Below, piece after piece: positions 34,394 through 45,624 of a stretch of 64,000 nt of DNA. The stretch comes from Cystobasidiopsis lactophilus. Lineage: Eukaryota > Basidiomycota > Agaricostilbomycetes > Agaricostilbales > Chionosphaeraceae. The position numbers and the translations under genes are program-made. Each line of letters opens with the position of its first letter. The stretch's first letter is position 1. The stretch is from contig BCIO01000005.1 in assembly GCA_001599975.1 (NCBI GenBank), positions 1,860,001 through 1,924,000 of the forward strand. Reading direction: 5' to 3'. The notes beneath the pieces are model-generated. The model was not told the origin of the DNA, made no database searches, and worked only from the letters and a program-made list of their open reading frames with translations.

Positions 34394-35865
34394 TCAGACG
34401 ACGCGGAACTGGGTGCCTTCAGGGACGACCAAGGCGGCGGTGACGAGGTCCTTGGGGTAGAACACCTCTGCGTTGACTGCGGCGTCCTCTGAGAAGTACT
34501 TGGGGATAGCGCGCAGCTGGAGGAGGACTTTGAGCGCTGGTGGCGAAAATGAGCAAAGGGGCATCAAGCTCACCGCGTAGTCCTCGCCCGCGGCGCCCAG
34601 CACTTGCCCAGACAGCTTGGAAGTAGGCGCCAGGAAGCGCTCGAACACTTGCTTGACCAAGCCGTCCTTCGAGGTCAGCGTGCCTCGAGCCTTGGCGCCC
34701 GCCCACAGTGCGTCTGGGCCAATCGCCGTCTCAATGAGGTTCGGCGCATAGGCGTTGACGGTGATGCCTTCGGAAGCGACGCGGGCGCCCAGGCAGCGAG
34801 CCAAGTGGTTCACGCCACTGTTCGCCAATGTTAGCCTGGAAACGTTTGAGGGCCGCTGGATAAACCTACGCCTTGGCCACGCCGTACAACACATCGCCAG
34901 GCATGTGGACAACCCCTGTAAAATGGCAGTTCGAAAGGGGTTGACGTGAAATAGGGCGGGAGGAGAAGACCAACCGGCTTCAGAGCCAGCGAGGACAATC
35001 TTGCCTCGGAAGCCATCCGAATCGGGCCCTTGCGCCCTGAAGTGGGCCAAAGCGACATGCGACACATAGAGACCTCCTGTGGAGTGGAACAAAGCAAAAA
35101 GAGTCAGGAGGGGAAAAACTTGCATGGGCTGTCATGCAACCGCACCATCCAGGGAAATCTCCACGCATTTCAAGTTGGGAGCTCCTTTCTCGCCCAGGCT
35201 ATACAGAGCTTCGAGGTCGGTCTGAGGGTCAGCCGCGGGGTAGGCAGGTTGGGCGATATCCAAAGTGCCTGGAGAGCGAAAGTCTTAGCAAAAAGCTTGC
35301 GGAGACAGACCCGCAAGATCGAAGGGCGCTGACCAGCATTGGAAATGACAAAGTCGATGCGCTTCGACTTGGAGAAGCCTCGGGCAGCCTTGAAAGCAGC
35401 GAGGACGGAGGTGTACGAGGTGACGTCGACCTGGACGAAGAAGGCGACCGGTGCGGACTTGCTGCGAGCGCCGCACGCAAGATGCAAGTGTTAGACGCTA
35501 AAAGCTGAAAGCTGTGAATGCTTCACGCCGTACCCTTGATTGAGCTCCTTAGTGGCTTTCTCTCCATCTGACAGGGTAAACCGTCAGAGAAAGAACAGAG
35601 GCAAGACCGAAGGAAAGAAGCGAACTCTCCGTGTTGAGGTCGGCAACAATGACAGAGGCTCCAGCCTTGACAAAAGCATCTGCGAAAGCACGGCCGATGC
35701 CTTTGAACACACCACAGTCTCAACAACCAACCCTCCGAAGCCTGGCAAAGGACAGAGCGAACCCGAGGCGGCTAAAGCGCATTTCACATGCTCAGCGATC
35801 CTTTTTCTGGGGTTGGCGGCTACGACCAACGCACCTCCAGTGATCAATGCGACTTTGCCTTCCAT
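34394..35865 (-). CDS. Short-chain dehydrogenase/reductase
   Basis: The N-terminus MEGKVALITGG is the start of the Rossmann nucleotide-binding motif; after an intron it continues as GIGRAFADAFVKAGASVIVADLN. Further blocks are VDVTSYTSVLAAFKAA, RIDFVISNAGQ (the NAG motif), GKIVLAGSEAG, and VLYGVAKAGVNHLARCLGARVASEGITVNAYAPNLIET, with the YxxxK catalytic pair. The C-terminal part, ending FRVV, resembles the 15-hydroxyprostaglandin-dehydrogenase-like SDRs of fungi. About six introns. The substrate cannot be read from the sequence. The DUF6534-like gene lies divergently upstream. Confidence 0.82.
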
Positions 35866-36211
35866 GTTTGTTTGGCTGTTTGTGAGAGAGATCCAGTTAA
35901 GGTGTGCTTGCGAAAGTGAGATGGGGGCGGGGCTGATGACCGTTTGACAAATTGACGCTCAGTGTCACGCACTTCGCGTCTGAGACTAATCTTAAGTGCC
36001 AGTGCAATTTGCACAGGAGACCGCTATCGTGTCACATGAAGATGAGAGACATTCGCGCTCGGCCTGTAGCTGCCTGGCCCCCTTTTCAAAGTCTCGTCGA
36101 ATTTGTGCTTCTTGCTCCCGTTCAAACTCCCGCCCGCGCTTCTTGCTCCCGTCTCGCTCCCCTGCCAGCTCGCTCATACCCTTCTACACGCGCACCTTCC
36201 CACGAAACAAG
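35866..36211. other. Divergent promoter region, SDR / DUF6534-like gene
   Basis: About 350 bases between two divergent starts. It contains pyrimidine-rich stretches near 36100-36170. I see no TATA box and no gene. Confidence 0.45.
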
Positions 36212-38235
36212 ATGTCGGGACGTCCTTCTTGTGAGTCGGCTCTTGATTGCAAGACACCCGCCTTGGAACCAAACTGAACGAGATCTGCAGACATCCCCGG
36301 GTGAGTGGCCGCGGTGCCCTCTTCTGCTGTTGAACACTGGAGCTCAACGGGCTCGCGAATCAAAGGTCCATTGACCTGATTGACACGAGCAAGTCCCCCT
36401 TCCCTCGCGACGGGCGGTTTTTCTTGCTCGACGACTGATGCCGCTTTGCCCCGTTGCGCAGTTGGAGCCACGGCCATTGGCGTTGCCATCTCGACCTGGG
36501 TGAGCAGAAAACCGCGGCGAGACAAGCGGCAGAGGCTAAAAAGTGGAGATTGACAGGTCGGAGGCATGGCTTTCCAGCAGGCCTTCGTGAGCTCCTTCCG
36601 CGCTTCCCCCTTGGATCGGGGCCTGTTTGCTGAGCTGCCGGGCTGCACCAGACCTACTTTAAGTGAGTCGGATCCCCAAAGCGAGCGCGGCCAGAGGTTT
36701 TGACGGAGCGATTGGCAAAATCAGCAACTTCCCCAACGACAACATGTTCTTCAAGAGCGTCGTTGGCTCCATCAGCATCCTCAACGTGGTCCACTCTGGC
36801 TGCATCATGTAGGTGTCGTGGGCCACTCGTCTTGCCCATGGATCGATGGGCTGAGTCGCCCGGTCCGACAGCGCCGCCCAATTCGTGAGTCCTCCGACCG
36901 CCCACGGTTTCGAAATGTCTCCGGGCTGACCATCTTGACATGCACAGTACTGGACCGTGACTGGGTGAGTATCCTTGCCGACCACCGCTGAAGAAGTCGT
37001 TAAGGTTTTGCGCGCACGGAATAGATGGGGTGACGTGACCGCCATCAACAGTGCGTCGTTTCCTAACCGCTCAAAGTTTCATCGAACGCTGAGCACGGCA
37101 CTGCAGTCGCAACCAACGAGTACCCAATCTCGTTCCTGCTCACCGGTTTGGTCGCCTGGCTGGTCCAGATGGCCTACGCCTACCGCATCTACGTGGGTCT
37201 CGGTCGGGCGTGTTTCTGAGCAGGTCCTGACTGGGCGCACATTAGATCTTGTCCAACCGCAAGCCATGGATTCCTGCCGTCATCATGCTGTTCACTTTGG
37301 CCCAGCGTGAGCGAATTTTGTTGGGCGGAACCGGGGCGAGATTGACGATCCCTGATTTCCAGTCGGCGCGTCGTTCTACTGCACAATCGAGGCGGCCAAG
37401 GCTGGCTTGCAGAGCAAATTCACGCCTTGTGAGTGTCTTTTGTTTGGGTCGCCGAGCCACGCTGAAAGTGAGACACCAGACTTCAACGCGGCCTACGTCT
37501 GGTGAGGGCGACTTCTTGCGTGTTTCTGGCTGTTCTGATGTATTGGGAGAGTACAGGCTCGGAGGCGAAGCCATTGCCGACGTCGTGATCACTGCCTCGC
37601 TGCTGTACTACCTCCAATCGGTCCGCGATGCCACGACCTTCCGCAACACCAAGTCGATCGCCAACCGCTTGTCGATCCTGACCTTCGAGACCAACGGCTT
37701 GTCTTGCGTGTCCTGCATTGCTTCGGCCATCTTCTTGGGCGTCCGCAAGGACGGCTGGGGCCCTGCCATCAACTTCCGTGCGCACTCTCACCTTTCGCCC
37801 GCTGTGCTCGGAGCTCACACTTTCTGGAACAGTTACCGTCAAGCTCTACTGCGTGTCGATCCTGGTGACCTTGAACGGTAAGCCAGCTCGCCGAGACAAA
37901 GCAAGCGACCCGTACCTCATCAATGTGTCGCTCCAGCCCGAACTGACTTGAAGACGAGAATTGGCAACTCGGTGGCCAACACGACCGTGCCCAAGCTGAG
38001 CTACAACACCAACTACGAGCTGGACACTCGCAACAATGCGCACGGCGTCGCCAACAGCGTTCAAGTGCACAAAGAGGTCCGTTCACTTTGGCGCCCGCCG
38101 CAAAAGGCAATGTGCTGAACTGGGGTTTCTTCCATCCAGGCCATTTCTGTCGCTTACAACAGAGACACCGAGAGCCAGTCGGAGAAGAACCCGTTCGGCA
38201 TCATCGACGAGGAGTACTCGGTGCCTCGCCAGTAG
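36212..38235 (+). CDS. DUF6534-like multi-pass membrane protein
   Basis: Fragmented exons give several membrane helices: GATAIGVAISTW, FFKSVVGSISILNVVHSGCIM, YPISFLLTGLVAWLVQMAYAYRIY, PAVIMLFTLAQFGASFYCT, GGEAIADVVITASLLYYL, LSCVSCIASAIFLGVR and VKLYCVSILVTLNAR. The order, with a SNRKPWIPAVI-like loop and an ADVVITxxLxYYLxxxR motif before the last helices, is that of basidiomycete proteins with the DUF6534 domain. The cytosolic tail ends DEEYSVPRQ (TAG 38233-38235). About ten introns. The first exon is short (36212-36230); whether a 10-nt exon at 36291-36300 is used is unclear. Function unknown in the family. Confidence 0.72.
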
Positions 38236-38806
38236 ACGACCAGATCTCTCGCGCGCTTCCTTCTTCTTTACGACGACATCTCTTCACATGTACACAGCAT
38301 TTTCTCTCTCCTTATCATCCTCTTTTCTTGATTCCCAGACTGGCGGCGTTGCTTGGGTTGGTTCTGGGCAACAACGCGGTCAAAGCGCAGGAGGCGAAGC
38401 GATTTCTAAAGCAGCGGTGGATATCAAAAGGGCGGCAGCAGGCCGGGCAGTAGTACTAAAACCACATTCATTCAATGGAATACCAGTATCGTTCGCGTTA
38501 TTTGTCGACCGCGAGCGCGCGGACTCCGAAGTTGGCTGGCCGGGAGAGAGAGCTGCAACTTGAGCTCACTCCGCCGCTCGTCTTTCTCGTAAGTGCCCAA
38601 ATTACCTGCCTGCCACTTCCTTCTCGTTAGCAAGATGAACCTATCACATTACAATTATACGCAATATTGGAGCTGTCCGACAGAAAGCCATTGGTTTTCG
38701 CTGACGACTTTGATCAGATACTTCTGAACCTTTTCCTGCCTGCATCAGCTGCCCTTTGCCTCGCGCGCAATACCGTGCTGACTTGCTTGAAGCCTGTAGC
38801 GCAGCC
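38236..38806. other. Intergenic, DUF6534-like gene to SSU72
   Basis: About 570 bases between two plus-strand genes. It holds the 3' end of one and the promoter of the other. I see no TATA box of the TATAAA type, no RNA gene and no repeat. Confidence 0.5.
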
Positions 38807-39791
38807 ATGGATCCCAGAATGCGAGACCCGCGCTTCCAAGCGGCCGGCTCTGCGACACCTCCGCCTGTCCTCTTGCCGCCCGCGGGCATGCCTCCGATGC
38901 CACCAATGCCCCTCCAACCTGTTCCCAACAACCTCCAAGCTGTATCAACCTTCCACCCGTTCCCCTCGACCTCGGCCATGGCCATTGACCAGGCGGCGCC
39001 CAAGAAAAAGTCCAAGCTCACCTTTTGCGTTGTCTGTGCCAACAACCAGGTGCGTTGCCTTGCGCTACCTCATCAATCGCGTGCAAAGTATTGATTTGAT
39101 CCTCTCACGGTGCACAGAACCGGTCAATGGAAGGCCACAATGTGCTGCACAAAGCCAACTTCAAGGTCGTCTCTGCCGGCACTGGCTCTGCCGTGCGCCT
39201 GCCAGGTCCCGCGGCCGACAAGCCCAACATTTACGCTTTTGGCACGCCGTACGACGACATGTACCAAGACTTGGTGGCCAAGGATGAAAAGCTGTACACC
39301 TCCAATGGCCTCTTGTTCATGCTCGACCGCAATAGGAACCTCAAGCGGGCGCCGGAGCGGTGGCAGGACACTCGAAGAATCGCGGACGTGGTCATCACTT
39401 GCGAGGAGCGATGCTTTGATGCGGTGTGCGATGGTGGGTCCACTTTCATGCAATTTGTGGGCACTCAAATGGAGAAAAGGGCTAATACTTCCCATGTTTT
39501 GTGATGTCCAGATCTACTTGCAAAAGGCGGCGAGTACAACAGGCCAGTGCATGTCATCAACGCGGAAATCAAGGACAACCACGAAGAAGCTTTGATTGCC
39601 GGCCAAGCCCTGCTGGAGCTCTGCACTGCTGTGAGTGGCGCTCCCATCTTCATGTCTATTAGCATGGCATGACCGCACTCGCTTCTCAGATCGACACGGC
39701 CGCCGATTTGGATACGGAGATGGACGTGATTTTGGAAAGGCATCAGGCGAAGCACCCGCATCAGCTCCTGCACGCGGTCTGCTACTTTTGA
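38807..39791 (+). CDS. SSU72: SSU72, RNA polymerase II CTD phosphatase
   Basis: SSU72 removes Ser5 phosphate from the polymerase tail and acts in 3'-end formation. The core starts [23 protein letters not shown], containing the CX5R phosphatase loop (Cys, then Arg-Ser). An intron splits this loop between NNQ and NRS (donor GTGCGT at about 39051). The rest matches: [90 protein letters not shown]. It ends AVCYF. The N-terminus carries about 60 extra residues, rich in Pro and Met ([18 protein letters not shown]), that the family usually lacks. Four exons. Confidence 0.93.
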
Positions 39792-39974
39792 AATCACAAC
39801 CTGTAACTTGTACCAACAACGCTACTAGTGTAGTAGTAGTACTGTTAATGAACCGAGGCGAGCTTGCGCTTAGGCGAGCCTCAATTAGATAATTCTGCAA
39901 TTGGAAGGTCGAAGCTCTGCAAACACAAAGCGAAGTTCGCGCTTCCCCCTCTTGTCCGCATCCCTCCATTGGCC

Positions 39975-42900
39975 ATGTCGAACCCCTTGGATAAGGTCTT
40001 GCACAAGCTCAAGGACGTCGCCAGTGGCTCCTCGTCGTCCAAGTCGGGCTCTGGCTCCAACACGCCGGAGCACCAGCCAGCCACGCCGACCTCTGCTGGC
40101 GGCAAAGACTCGCCTCACGGCAACTCCATGGACATCCCTCGCACCAACACAAGCCACTCCACGCACTCCGAGCTGTCCACCCACCTCCACAAGATCTTCC
40201 ATATCGGCGGGCATAAAGAATCGACTTCCGGCGACAACACTCCCCATATCACCTCTCCGGCGGCCGCTGCTGCTCCTGCTGCCAGCGCCAAAACGGCCGG
40301 CGACCACACTCCCACCACGGCTGCAGCCCACCACGCCGCGGAGGAGAAGCGCAAGGCCAAGGAGGCTGCGCGCAAGGAGCGAGAGGCCAAGGTCAAAGCG
40401 GAGCATGCGGCTCTGGAGGAGAAGTACCGCCAGGCCTACGAGGCTGATCCCAAGAAGGATAACTACGGCTCTGTCCCTCTGGCCAAGCCCACACCCCGCG
40501 AACGTGAGTTTGTCGTTGCCGTCTCTGTCTTTCGGCTCTGTGCTTAATGCTGGCGCTTTGCCATTACATACAGAGGTCAAGCGCGACTACCTGGACCAGA
40601 TGGAGACCCTCGAGGAGGGCACCCCTGTCGTCTTCAGGGCCCGCATCCACCACCTCCGGCCATTGAGTGGGTGCTTTCGGAGTACGCTCGGGTTTTAGCC
40701 GGTTGTTGACTTTGCCTCGGCTGCCAGGCGCTAAGATCGCTTTCCTCCTGTTCCGGCAGCGCATCTCCACCATTCAAGGTGTGCTTGCTGTTGGCGAGAC
40801 GGTGTCGGAATCCATGGTCCGCTGGGCCGAGCGCCTGCCCCAAGAGACTGTCGTCGTTGTCGAGGGCAAGATCCAAAACCCCAAGGCTGGCCAGGATGAG
40901 ATCCACTCGGCTTCCATCCACAGCAAGGAGATCTTGGTCACCAAGATGCATGTCGTCGGCACCGTCACCATGGCCTTGCCCTTCCACGTCGAGGATGTCG
41001 AGGCGCCAACCTACGAACACGTGCGATTGCCTCTTGCTCTACGTGATCCTTCATGTCCTAAAGCTGTGTGTCGTACAGGGGTCCAAGTTCCCCACGCCAA
41101 CTGCGTCTGCGGTGGCTAGCACCATCAACCTGCCAGAACCCGTGGGCGAGCCAGCTGCCGCTGCGCTTGCGGTCAAGGAAGAAGAAGCTGCCCGACCTGC
41201 TACTCCGGACTCTTTGACCAGTGCCGTTCAGCCCATCCCCGCCACGCCCCATCTCAACCAGCATATGCAAGGCCACTCCAAGGTCGGCTACAGCACCCGC
41301 CTGGAGAACAAGCTGCTTGACATTAGGGTAGGCTTGATTTCTTACTGAAGAGTGAGATTTACAGAGCTCATGTTGGCGTCTGCAGAGCGATGTCTCGCAA
41401 TCCATCTTCCGGATCCAAGCCGGCGTCGGCAAATTCTTCCGCAGGTACCTCGACGACCATGGATTCATCGAAATCCACTGTGAGACAGAACTTCACTTCA
41501 TTATGATGCATTGCTGATCCATTCTGGGCAGCCTCCAAGTTCCAAGGCGGTGCCACCGAATCTGGCGCCAGCGTCTTCAAGGTCGACTACTTTGGGCGCA
41601 CCGTCTTCCTCGCCCAGTCTCCTCAGTTGGGCAAGCAAATGGCCATCGCAGCAGATTTGGAGCGAGTCTACGAAGTCGGCCCAGGTGCGTTTTGGACTTC
41701 ACCTCAGACGTGCAAAGCAGCCCGTCTGACAGCTCCTCGTCCCGCACAGTTTTCCGCGCTGAAAACTCCAACACCCATCGCCACTTGACCGAGTTTACCG
41801 GTCTGGATCTGGAGATGGCCATCGACGACCACTACGACGAAGTCATCGATATGCTCGATGGCGCTCTCTTGGCCGTCTTCAAGGGTCTTCAGTCCGAATA
41901 CCGCCGCGAAATCGAGATTGTCCGCAAGCTTTACCCTTCGGAAGACCTCGTCTTCCCGGACAAGACTGTCAAGCTCCACTTTGCCGAGGGCGTCAAGATG
42001 CTCAGGGAGTCAGGCTGGACCGACGATGGGCACGAGGTCGACGAATACGAGGACTTCAGCACCCGCACTGAAAAGAGGCTAGGTGAACTCGTCAAAGAGA
42101 AGTACGGCACGGACTTCTACATCCTCGGTGCGCCCTTTTGTCTTTCCTTTTCCCGGCCTATCCCTGATCTGTGAGGTCAATCCGTGCACAGACAAGTTCC
42201 CTCTCTCCGCCCGACCCTTTTACACCATGCCCGATACTACAGATCCCAAGCGGTGCAACGCCTGCGACTTCTTCATTCGTGGCGAAGAAATCCTGTCCGG
42301 TGGCCAGCGCATCCATCAAGCTCCCTTCCTCGAGCAACGCATGAAGGAGTGCGGCATCAACCCAGACACGATGAAGGAGTACGTCGATGGCTTCAGGCAA
42401 GGCTGCCCGCCCCACGGTGGAGGAGGTATCGGTCTCGAGCGTGTCGTCTTCCTCTTCCTCAAGCTCGGCAACATTCGCTGGGCCACCCTTTACCCCAGAG
42501 ATCCCCGCTCGTTCCCTAAGGCCGAGCAAGATGCTCTTGCTGCTGCTGTTGAAGTCACTTCCAGCAAGCTCATGGGCCCCGTCGCCAACACTGTCGAGTT
42601 CGCCAAGCAAGTTCGAGCTGGCCAGGCCCCGCCTTTGCCCAAGTTGGAGGACCTTATTGCTGCCTACGGCGACTCTCCTAACACGTCCTGGCTGGATCCT
42701 TTCTACACCGTCTGGCACGACCCACACACCGGCGCTTGCGTCGGCTACGCTACTTCGTGCGTGCTGCCTCCCTTTCCGTTGCTTGAAGATAACCCGCTGA
42801 TGTCAAACTGCACAGTGGCAAGTATGCTGTCGTTTGGGGCCGTCCTTTGTGCGACGACACGCAGATCCTGGAGGTGGCCAAGTCTTTCATCGAGCACATG

Positions 42901-43915
42901 AAGGAAAAGAAGCTCAAGCCGATCTGGGCCTGTGTGGACGGCGCGACCGAACAAGTGCTCAGCGAGCGATTGGACTGGCGCTGCGTTGTGGCCGTTGCCG
43001 AGCAGCGTGTGGACCCCGTCACCTTGGTGGCTGAGGGCGGCGAGCGCTCAGTCCGCCACAAGGCAAACCGCGCTCAGAAGGAGGGCGTGGTCATCATCGA
43101 GAAGGAGGACCACTTGACCGAAGAGGAAGAGAAGGAAGTCGTTGTTCGCATGAAGGAGTGGCAAGCGGCCCGCCACGGCACGCAAGTCTACTCGGCCGGC
43201 CTCTACCCCTTCCTCGACAAGGAGCACCGCCGCTACTTCCTCGCCCGCGACAAGAACAACACCGTCTGCGGTCTCGTTGTCCTGGCCCAGTTGGCGAAGG
43301 AGCATGGCTTTCAGGTCAAATATTCGCTCGACTTCCCCGGCGCACCACCAGGTAAGCACCTTTACAGCTTGCACTTTCCCTTCGCTCGTGCTCACACAGT
43401 AGAATAGGCACCATCGAGCTCATCGTCATGACTGCGCTGCAGTCTCTAGGCAAGGCTGGTGTGCACGGCGCAACCTTCGGTGGCTCTGCTGTGCGTTTGA
43501 AGCTGTTTCCTTGGTCATGATCGCATATTGACTGATGTCCGCTCGAATGACAGCCGGAAAAGATTGAGCCTATGGGCAAGGACTGGGGCTGGCGAGTCAA
43601 GATGCTCACCAAGTCGTACGGCGTCAGTGAGTGGCAATTTCCCTTTTGGTCTCGTCGCCTTCAGACCTCATCGCCCCTCCCAGTCACCAAAACCTTCCGC
43701 CTCACGGACAAGGCCGAGTTCCGCACCAAGTTTGGCACCGTGGCAGATCCTCAATACGTCTGCTACCCAAGTGGCGGCCTGGGCTTGAACGGCATTGAAG
43801 GTGCGTCTTCCTACCTGCGTCTCTGTGCTGGCCGAGCCTTACCCTTGTTCCTCCAGCCATCATGAAGGTGCTGCAGGCAGACAAGGGCGGCATGCCCGAG
43901 CTGCACCAGCCTTAG
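39975..43915 (+). CDS. AspRS-DUF2156 fusion, ergosteryl-aspartate synthase (ErdS) type
   Basis: The N-terminus is long and low-complexity (Ser/Thr/Ala, then a charged helix). A complete class IIb aspartyl-tRNA synthetase follows: OB-fold (VVFRARIHHLRPL; AFLLFRQRISTIQGVL), motif 2 (VFRAENSNTHRHLTEFTGLD) and motif 3 (GGGIGLERVVFLFLKLGNIR, then YPRDP). Without a stop, the frame continues into a second domain: WLDPFYTVWHDPHTG, AVVWGRPLCDDTQILEVAKSF, IWACVDGATEQVLSERLDW, VYSAGLYPFLDKEHRRYFLA, IELIVMTALQSLGKAGVHGA, GVITKTFRLTDKAEFRTKFG. This is the DUF2156 (MprF/LysX C-terminal, GNAT-like) aminoacyl-transferase fold. The same fusion in other fungi aspartylates ergosterol from Asp-tRNA. About nine introns. 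TAG 43913-43915. No sterol assay is implied by the sequence itself. Confidence 0.88.
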
Positions 43916-44186
43916 ACGGCTCAAGATGATCCGCAAAGATAGAGACTTTTGACCACAGGGGATGAATTTGAACTAACCAAGCAGCACACACAATAGGGCT
44001 TTTCTTCGTCGCACTTGTACACTTCTACGGGAACTCCAGGAGGGCAGCTCGCCGGTGCTATATGATTTACACCAACTTTACCACCTGCCTGAATCGGTGG
44101 CGCGAGAAGCTCGACCTGGAATTCTTTTTGAGCGGACTCCAGCAACACCTTTGCCCGCTTGCTTTTGCCACTCGATATTGTACAAC

Positions 44187-45172
44187 ATGGAGCGCACAGA
44201 TCTGGAGAGCTACCAATACCAGGTGCGCCGGGCCTTCATACAGCTGCCCGAGCAAAGAGCTCAAATGGCAGGCATGTTTGCACAGCTGTCCCAAGTGAAG
44301 CAGGCCTACGCCAAGGACCCGACCAACTCGGAGCTCATCACGCTCAAGGAGGAGCTCGAGTCGCTGATCAAGCTGACGCAAGAGTACCTCGCCCAAAGCG
44401 AAGGCACTTCTGACGCTGCCCCTGCAGAATCCGGCCCCTCCTCCTCCTCCCGCCCCTCCGCAGCGGCGGCGGCGCCACCAGCGGCTGAGTCCTCCAAGCG
44501 CAAAGCACCGCCAGCGTCGTCCAGCGGCGTCGACCTCAAGGCGGGCGAGGACTGCCTGGCCAAGTACTCGGGCGACGGCAAGTTTTATCCCGCCAGGATC
44601 GTGTCCGTCACCGGCGCAGGGGACAACAAGGCGTACACGGTCATCTTCAAAGGCTACGACTCGACCGAGGTGGTGACGGCGGGCGACATCAAGGCCATCT
44701 CGGCGGACAAGAAGCGGCAGGCGGCGGAGAGCGCTTTGGGCGACGAGGACAAGGAGAAGCGCCGGAAGAAGAACGTCAAGAAGGAGGAGACCAGGCAGGC
44801 CAAGAACGCGGAGCAGGTCGGCAAGCAGCAGGCGTGGCAGTCGTTCGCCAAAAAGTCGACCAAGAAAGGCGGTGAGCTCCATCCCTCACACTTGACATTT
44901 AGTTCTGTCTCAACTGACCCTGCCGGCTCACAGTGCATATCCCGGGCATGACTGGCGAAAGCATGTTCAAGACCCCGGACAACCCATATGGCAAAGGTGG
45001 GCGATCTCCTTCTTTTGCCACTCCCCTACAGCGGCTTATACCTTCGCCCACAGTCGGCGTGGTCGGCTCCGGCAAGGGAATGCAAGCAACTAAAAAGGTC
45101 GGGCGACACATCTTCGAAGACGGCGATGCGCCAGAAGGCAGCGGGTCCTCGCGGCCGCCAGTGCTGGGGTAA
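44187..45172 (+). CDS. SPF30: SPF30/SMNDC1-like Tudor-domain splicing factor
   Basis: SPF30 helps the tri-snRNP join the prespliceosome. The N-terminal helix (MERTDLESYQYQVRRAFIQL...LITLKEELESLIKLTQEYL) matches the family start. After an Ala/Pro/Ser linker comes the Tudor domain (LKAGEDCLAKYSGDGKFYPARI, then AYTVIFKGYDSTEVVTAGDI). A basic coiled region (KEKRRKKNVKKEETRQAKN) leads to QQAWQSFAKKSTKKG and, after introns, VHIPGMTGESMFKTPDNPYGKVGVVGSGKGM, the conserved C-terminal motif of the family. TAA at 45170-45172. Two introns near the end. Start chosen where the helix begins. Confidence 0.9.
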
Positions 45173-45624
45173 ACAAGAGGTCATCAATGGGTCGTTTCTG
45201 TTCATTTCACAGCTTTTTCGCTTCTTGTTTGCTTTAAACATGTAAAAAGATGGAGGAGGTCGTAAAAGGGGGAGAATTGCCTGCGCATAGCCCTCTTGAC
45301 CAATGGGATCCTCTTGCGTGTGTACGAGGTCCAAGGAATCAGGCCCCAGCTTTTGGCAAAAACTCTTGATGTTGGTGTGTGTGTCGCGTCGAGCAACGTC
45401 CCGCCCGGTGAAAAATAAAACCATGGTTGAGTTCCTTCCACTCTTCCCACCACCAAAAAGCCCGATGAACAAAGAAAAATGTTGGCGCGCGCACAACTCC
45501 CGGTCGCCTCCCTTGCTCCGCTGAAAAGTGCCATTTTGGGTGTATAGTGTAAAAGCGTGGCTGGACAGGTTTGCGACAAGGCTGGAGTGAAAGAGAGGCG
45601 CGGGAGTTTGATGGTACACCGAAT
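45173..45624. other. Intergenic, convergent SPF30 / bZIP
   Basis: A 3'-to-3' gap of about 450 bases. An A-rich run lies at 45411-45420. No gene or RNA is seen. Confidence 0.5.

Noticed and set aside
36291-36300. Ten-nucleotide exon in the DUF6534-like gene
   Set aside because: Good splice sites flank it, but using it shifts the next exon out of the membrane-helix frame. Direct joining of 36230 to the exon near 36463 fits better.
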